DNA of 64,000 nucleotides from Sphaerospermopsis kisseleviana NIES-73 (GTDB lineage Bacteria > Cyanobacteriota > Cyanobacteriia > Cyanobacteriales > Nostocaceae): contig NZ_AP018314.1 of the NCBI RefSeq assembly GCF_002368075.1, positions 5,249,162-5,313,161 of the forward strand, read 5' to 3'. Made by a program: the position numbers and the translations under genes. The notes under the pieces are model-generated. The model did not search any database. It was not told the origin of the DNA and saw nothing but the letters and a program-made list of their open reading frames with translations. The first letter of the stretch is position 1. Each line of letters begins with the position of its first letter. Below, piece by piece: positions 62,569 through 64,000 of this stretch.

Positions 62569-63135
62569 ATGACTAATATTTTAGCGATCGCTGGTAGTCC
62601 TTCTCATCCTTCCAGAACCTACGGAATTTTAGAATATGCGACTCAAATTGTTTCCCAACAAGGCTTAGAAACAGATATTATTTCTGTGCGAGATTTACCT
62701 GCGGAAGATTTAGTTTTTGGACGTTATAATAGCCCTGCTTTAGAAAAACCAAAAGCATTGTTAGAAAAAGCAAGTGGCGTAATTATTGCCACTCCAATTT
62801 ACAAAGCCGCTTATACTGGGGTACTCAAATCTTTCTTAGATTTATTACCACAAAAAGCCTTAAAAGATAAGGTTATATTACCTTTAGCCACCGGTGGTAC
62901 AATTGCCCATTTATTATCAATAGAATATGCCTTAAAACCAGTTTTAGGTGAATTAGGTGCAAGGCATATTTTAAGTACAGTTTACGCAGTAGATAAGCAA
63001 ATTCAAATTCAAGCTGATGGAAGTTTGCAGTTGGATGAAGAAATTGATCAACGTCTGCAAGAAGTTTTAATAGAATTTGTGCAAGCTGTTAATAAATTTC
63101 ACCCTGATGTTAAAGAATTAGCATATAGCAACTAA
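62569..63135 (+). CDS. ssuE: NADPH-dependent FMN reductase
   Basis: 188 residues with a flavodoxin-like fold: ILAIAGSPSHPSRTYGILEY, ATPIYKAAYTGVLKSFLDLL, and LPLATGGTIAHLLSIEYALK. It supplies reduced FMN to SsuD (and perhaps to the LLM enzyme at 12.9 kb). A GCGATCGC HIP1 site lies within the first codons. Its length and motifs fit SsuE well. Confidence 0.92.
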   Translation: MTNILAIAGSPSHPSRTYGILEYATQIVSQQGLETDIISVRDLPAEDLVFGRYNSPALEKPKALLEKASGVIIATPIYKAAYTGVLKSFLDLLPQKALKDKVILPLATGGTIAHLLSIEYALKPVLGELGARHILSTVYAVDKQIQIQADGSLQLDEEIDQRLQEVLIEFVQAVNKFHPDVKELAYSN

Positions 63136-63229
63136 AGGCATCTATGAATCAAAACTCTGAATTTTCCTAGCCTATGGGTAAGTTCTGTTGATTAAATCAG
63201 CGTTACTAGTGATTTTAACTGACAATGCC

Positions 63230-64000
63230 ATGACTTCTAGTTTTTTGACTACTCACACTCCAACTACGATCACTATAGTTGGCGGAGGCTTTAGTGGTAC
63301 TCTAGTGGCTACCCATCTATTAAAAACTGCTAGTCAACCCCTGATCATTAAGTTGATTGAGCGCAGTCGTCAAATTGGCAAGGGAATTGCTTATAGTACG
63401 GAGACTAACTGTCATTTACTCAATGTCTCAGCAGGTAACATGAGCGCGTTTCCTCATGACCCGGGACATCTGTTACGTTGGCTTCAGTACAACCGCAGCG
63501 AGTTAGAATCATTTTTTTCCGAAGAAGTCAATGCTAGTACCTTCATTCCCCGCAAAGTTTATGGTTTGTACATTCAGTCAGTTTTAGCAGAAGCAGAAGC
63601 CACAGCACCCAGTGATGTGCGTCTGGAAAGGGTGACTGATGAGGTGGTGGGGATACAACCGGAAGCAAAAAGGGCAGCTATTGCTCTCCGTAGTGGCCGC
63701 TATTTTAATGCCGATAAAGTTGTCTTGGCTTTGGGAAATTCCCTTTCTACACCTTCAGAAATTGAGAATACAGATAGTAATTATCTCCGCAATGCTTGGT
63801 CAGCCGATGCCCTAGATGATCTTGATCCTGATGCCCCTATACTACTGATTGGTACGGGATTAACAATGGTAGATATGGTGTTATCTCTGCACAGTCGCCA
63901 ACACCGGGGTAAAATTTATGCTGTGTCTCGTCGGGGACTGTCTCCCCAAAAACATCAACCGGCTCAACCTTATGCTAATTCTTTAACTCCAGATACTTTC
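63230..64000 (+). CDS. FAD/NAD(P)-binding protein, 3' partial
   Basis: Starts at ATG 63230 (MTSSFLTTHTPTTITIVGGG) and runs off the window end (257 codons seen). A FAD-binding GGGFSGTLVATHLLK motif, then KGIAYSTETNCHLLNVSAGN and MSAFPHDPGHLLRWLQ match the FAD-NAD(P)-binding (PF13454) group, with a second Rossmann motif LLIGTGLTMVDMVLSLHSR. Such proteins are poorly characterised flavoenzymes of the HpnW/hydroxyacylglutathione-like neighbourhood. It is 94 bp after ssuE and may be part of the same unit. Confidence 0.8.
   Translation, partial: MTSSFLTTHTPTTITIVGGGFSGTLVATHLLKTASQPLIIKLIERSRQIGKGIAYSTETNCHLLNVSAGNMSAFPHDPGHLLRWLQYNRSELESFFSEEVNASTFIPRKVYGLYIQSVLAEAEATAPSDVRLERVTDEVVGIQPEAKRAAIALRSGRYFNADKVVLALGNSLSTPSEIENTDSNYLRNAWSADALDDLDPDAPILLIGTGLTMVDMVLSLHSRQHRGKIYAVSRRGLSPQKHQPAQPYANSLTPDTF

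Overview
The window is chromosomal DNA of a filamentous cyanobacterium, most likely order Nostocales. Evidence is AT-rich sequence with many copies of the cyanobacterial palindrome GCGATCGC (HIP1), heptanucleotide tandem repeats, and cyanobacterial families such as DUF4058, DUF2808, an SLH-domain OprB-type porin, and XisH. No rRNA, tRNA or CRISPR array was seen.

Layout. (1) 1-2808: end of a secreted Calx-beta/RTX protein. (2) 2.9-10.8 kb: accessory island with an XisH-like gene, a complete IS4-family element, a decaying plasmid-type block (XRE regulator, ParA-like gene broken by a 21-nt HIP1-targeted insertion, ParB-like pieces with a 30-bp tandem repeat, a Rep-like HTH protein, a PD-(D/E)XK-like protein) and two transposase relics. 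(3) 11-19 kb: organosulfur and redox genes (amidohydrolase, flavin monooxygenase, GST, TauD-like dioxygenase, thioredoxin-like protein). (4) 19.5-26 kb: an ABC exporter/MarR/MFS operon, a VapBC pair, and cyanobacterial hypotheticals. (5) 26-33 kb: a leftward operon SsuA / AprA-like flavoprotein / MetY / MetX / ferredoxin / HEAT. (6) 33-55 kb: Mrp-type Fe-S carrier, SDRs, MFS, a second SsuA, ChrA, TTC38-like TPR protein, PhnD-like protein, a second flavoprotein-ferredoxin pair, GST, phosphatase, methyltransferase, PLP lyase, aldo/keto reductase, porin and nitroreductase. (7) 56-64 kb: alkanesulfonate operon ssuB-ssuA-tauD-ssuA-ssuC-ssuD-ssuE and the start of a FAD protein.

How it fits together. 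Four SsuA-type binding proteins appear to share one visible SsuB/SsuC transporter. Desulfonation is offered by SsuD/SsuE, two TauD-like dioxygenases and a second LLM monooxygenase, and the sulfur could enter methionine through MetX/MetY. Two AprA-like flavoproteins, each with a bis-[4Fe-4S] ferredoxin, have no established role here.

The strongest unexplained signal is a 25-bp dyad motif, CRGTAW - ten bases - TTACCG followed by TAG. It recurs about a dozen times between 14 and 61 kb, always between genes and mostly just upstream of the sulfur genes. It looks like the operator of one regulator for a large, scattered organosulfur regulon; no gene for that regulator was recognised in the window. 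Several small mobile repeats (a pair of 163-bp MITEs with TNA target duplications, HIP1-splitting inserts, hairpin repeats) mark recent rearrangement.
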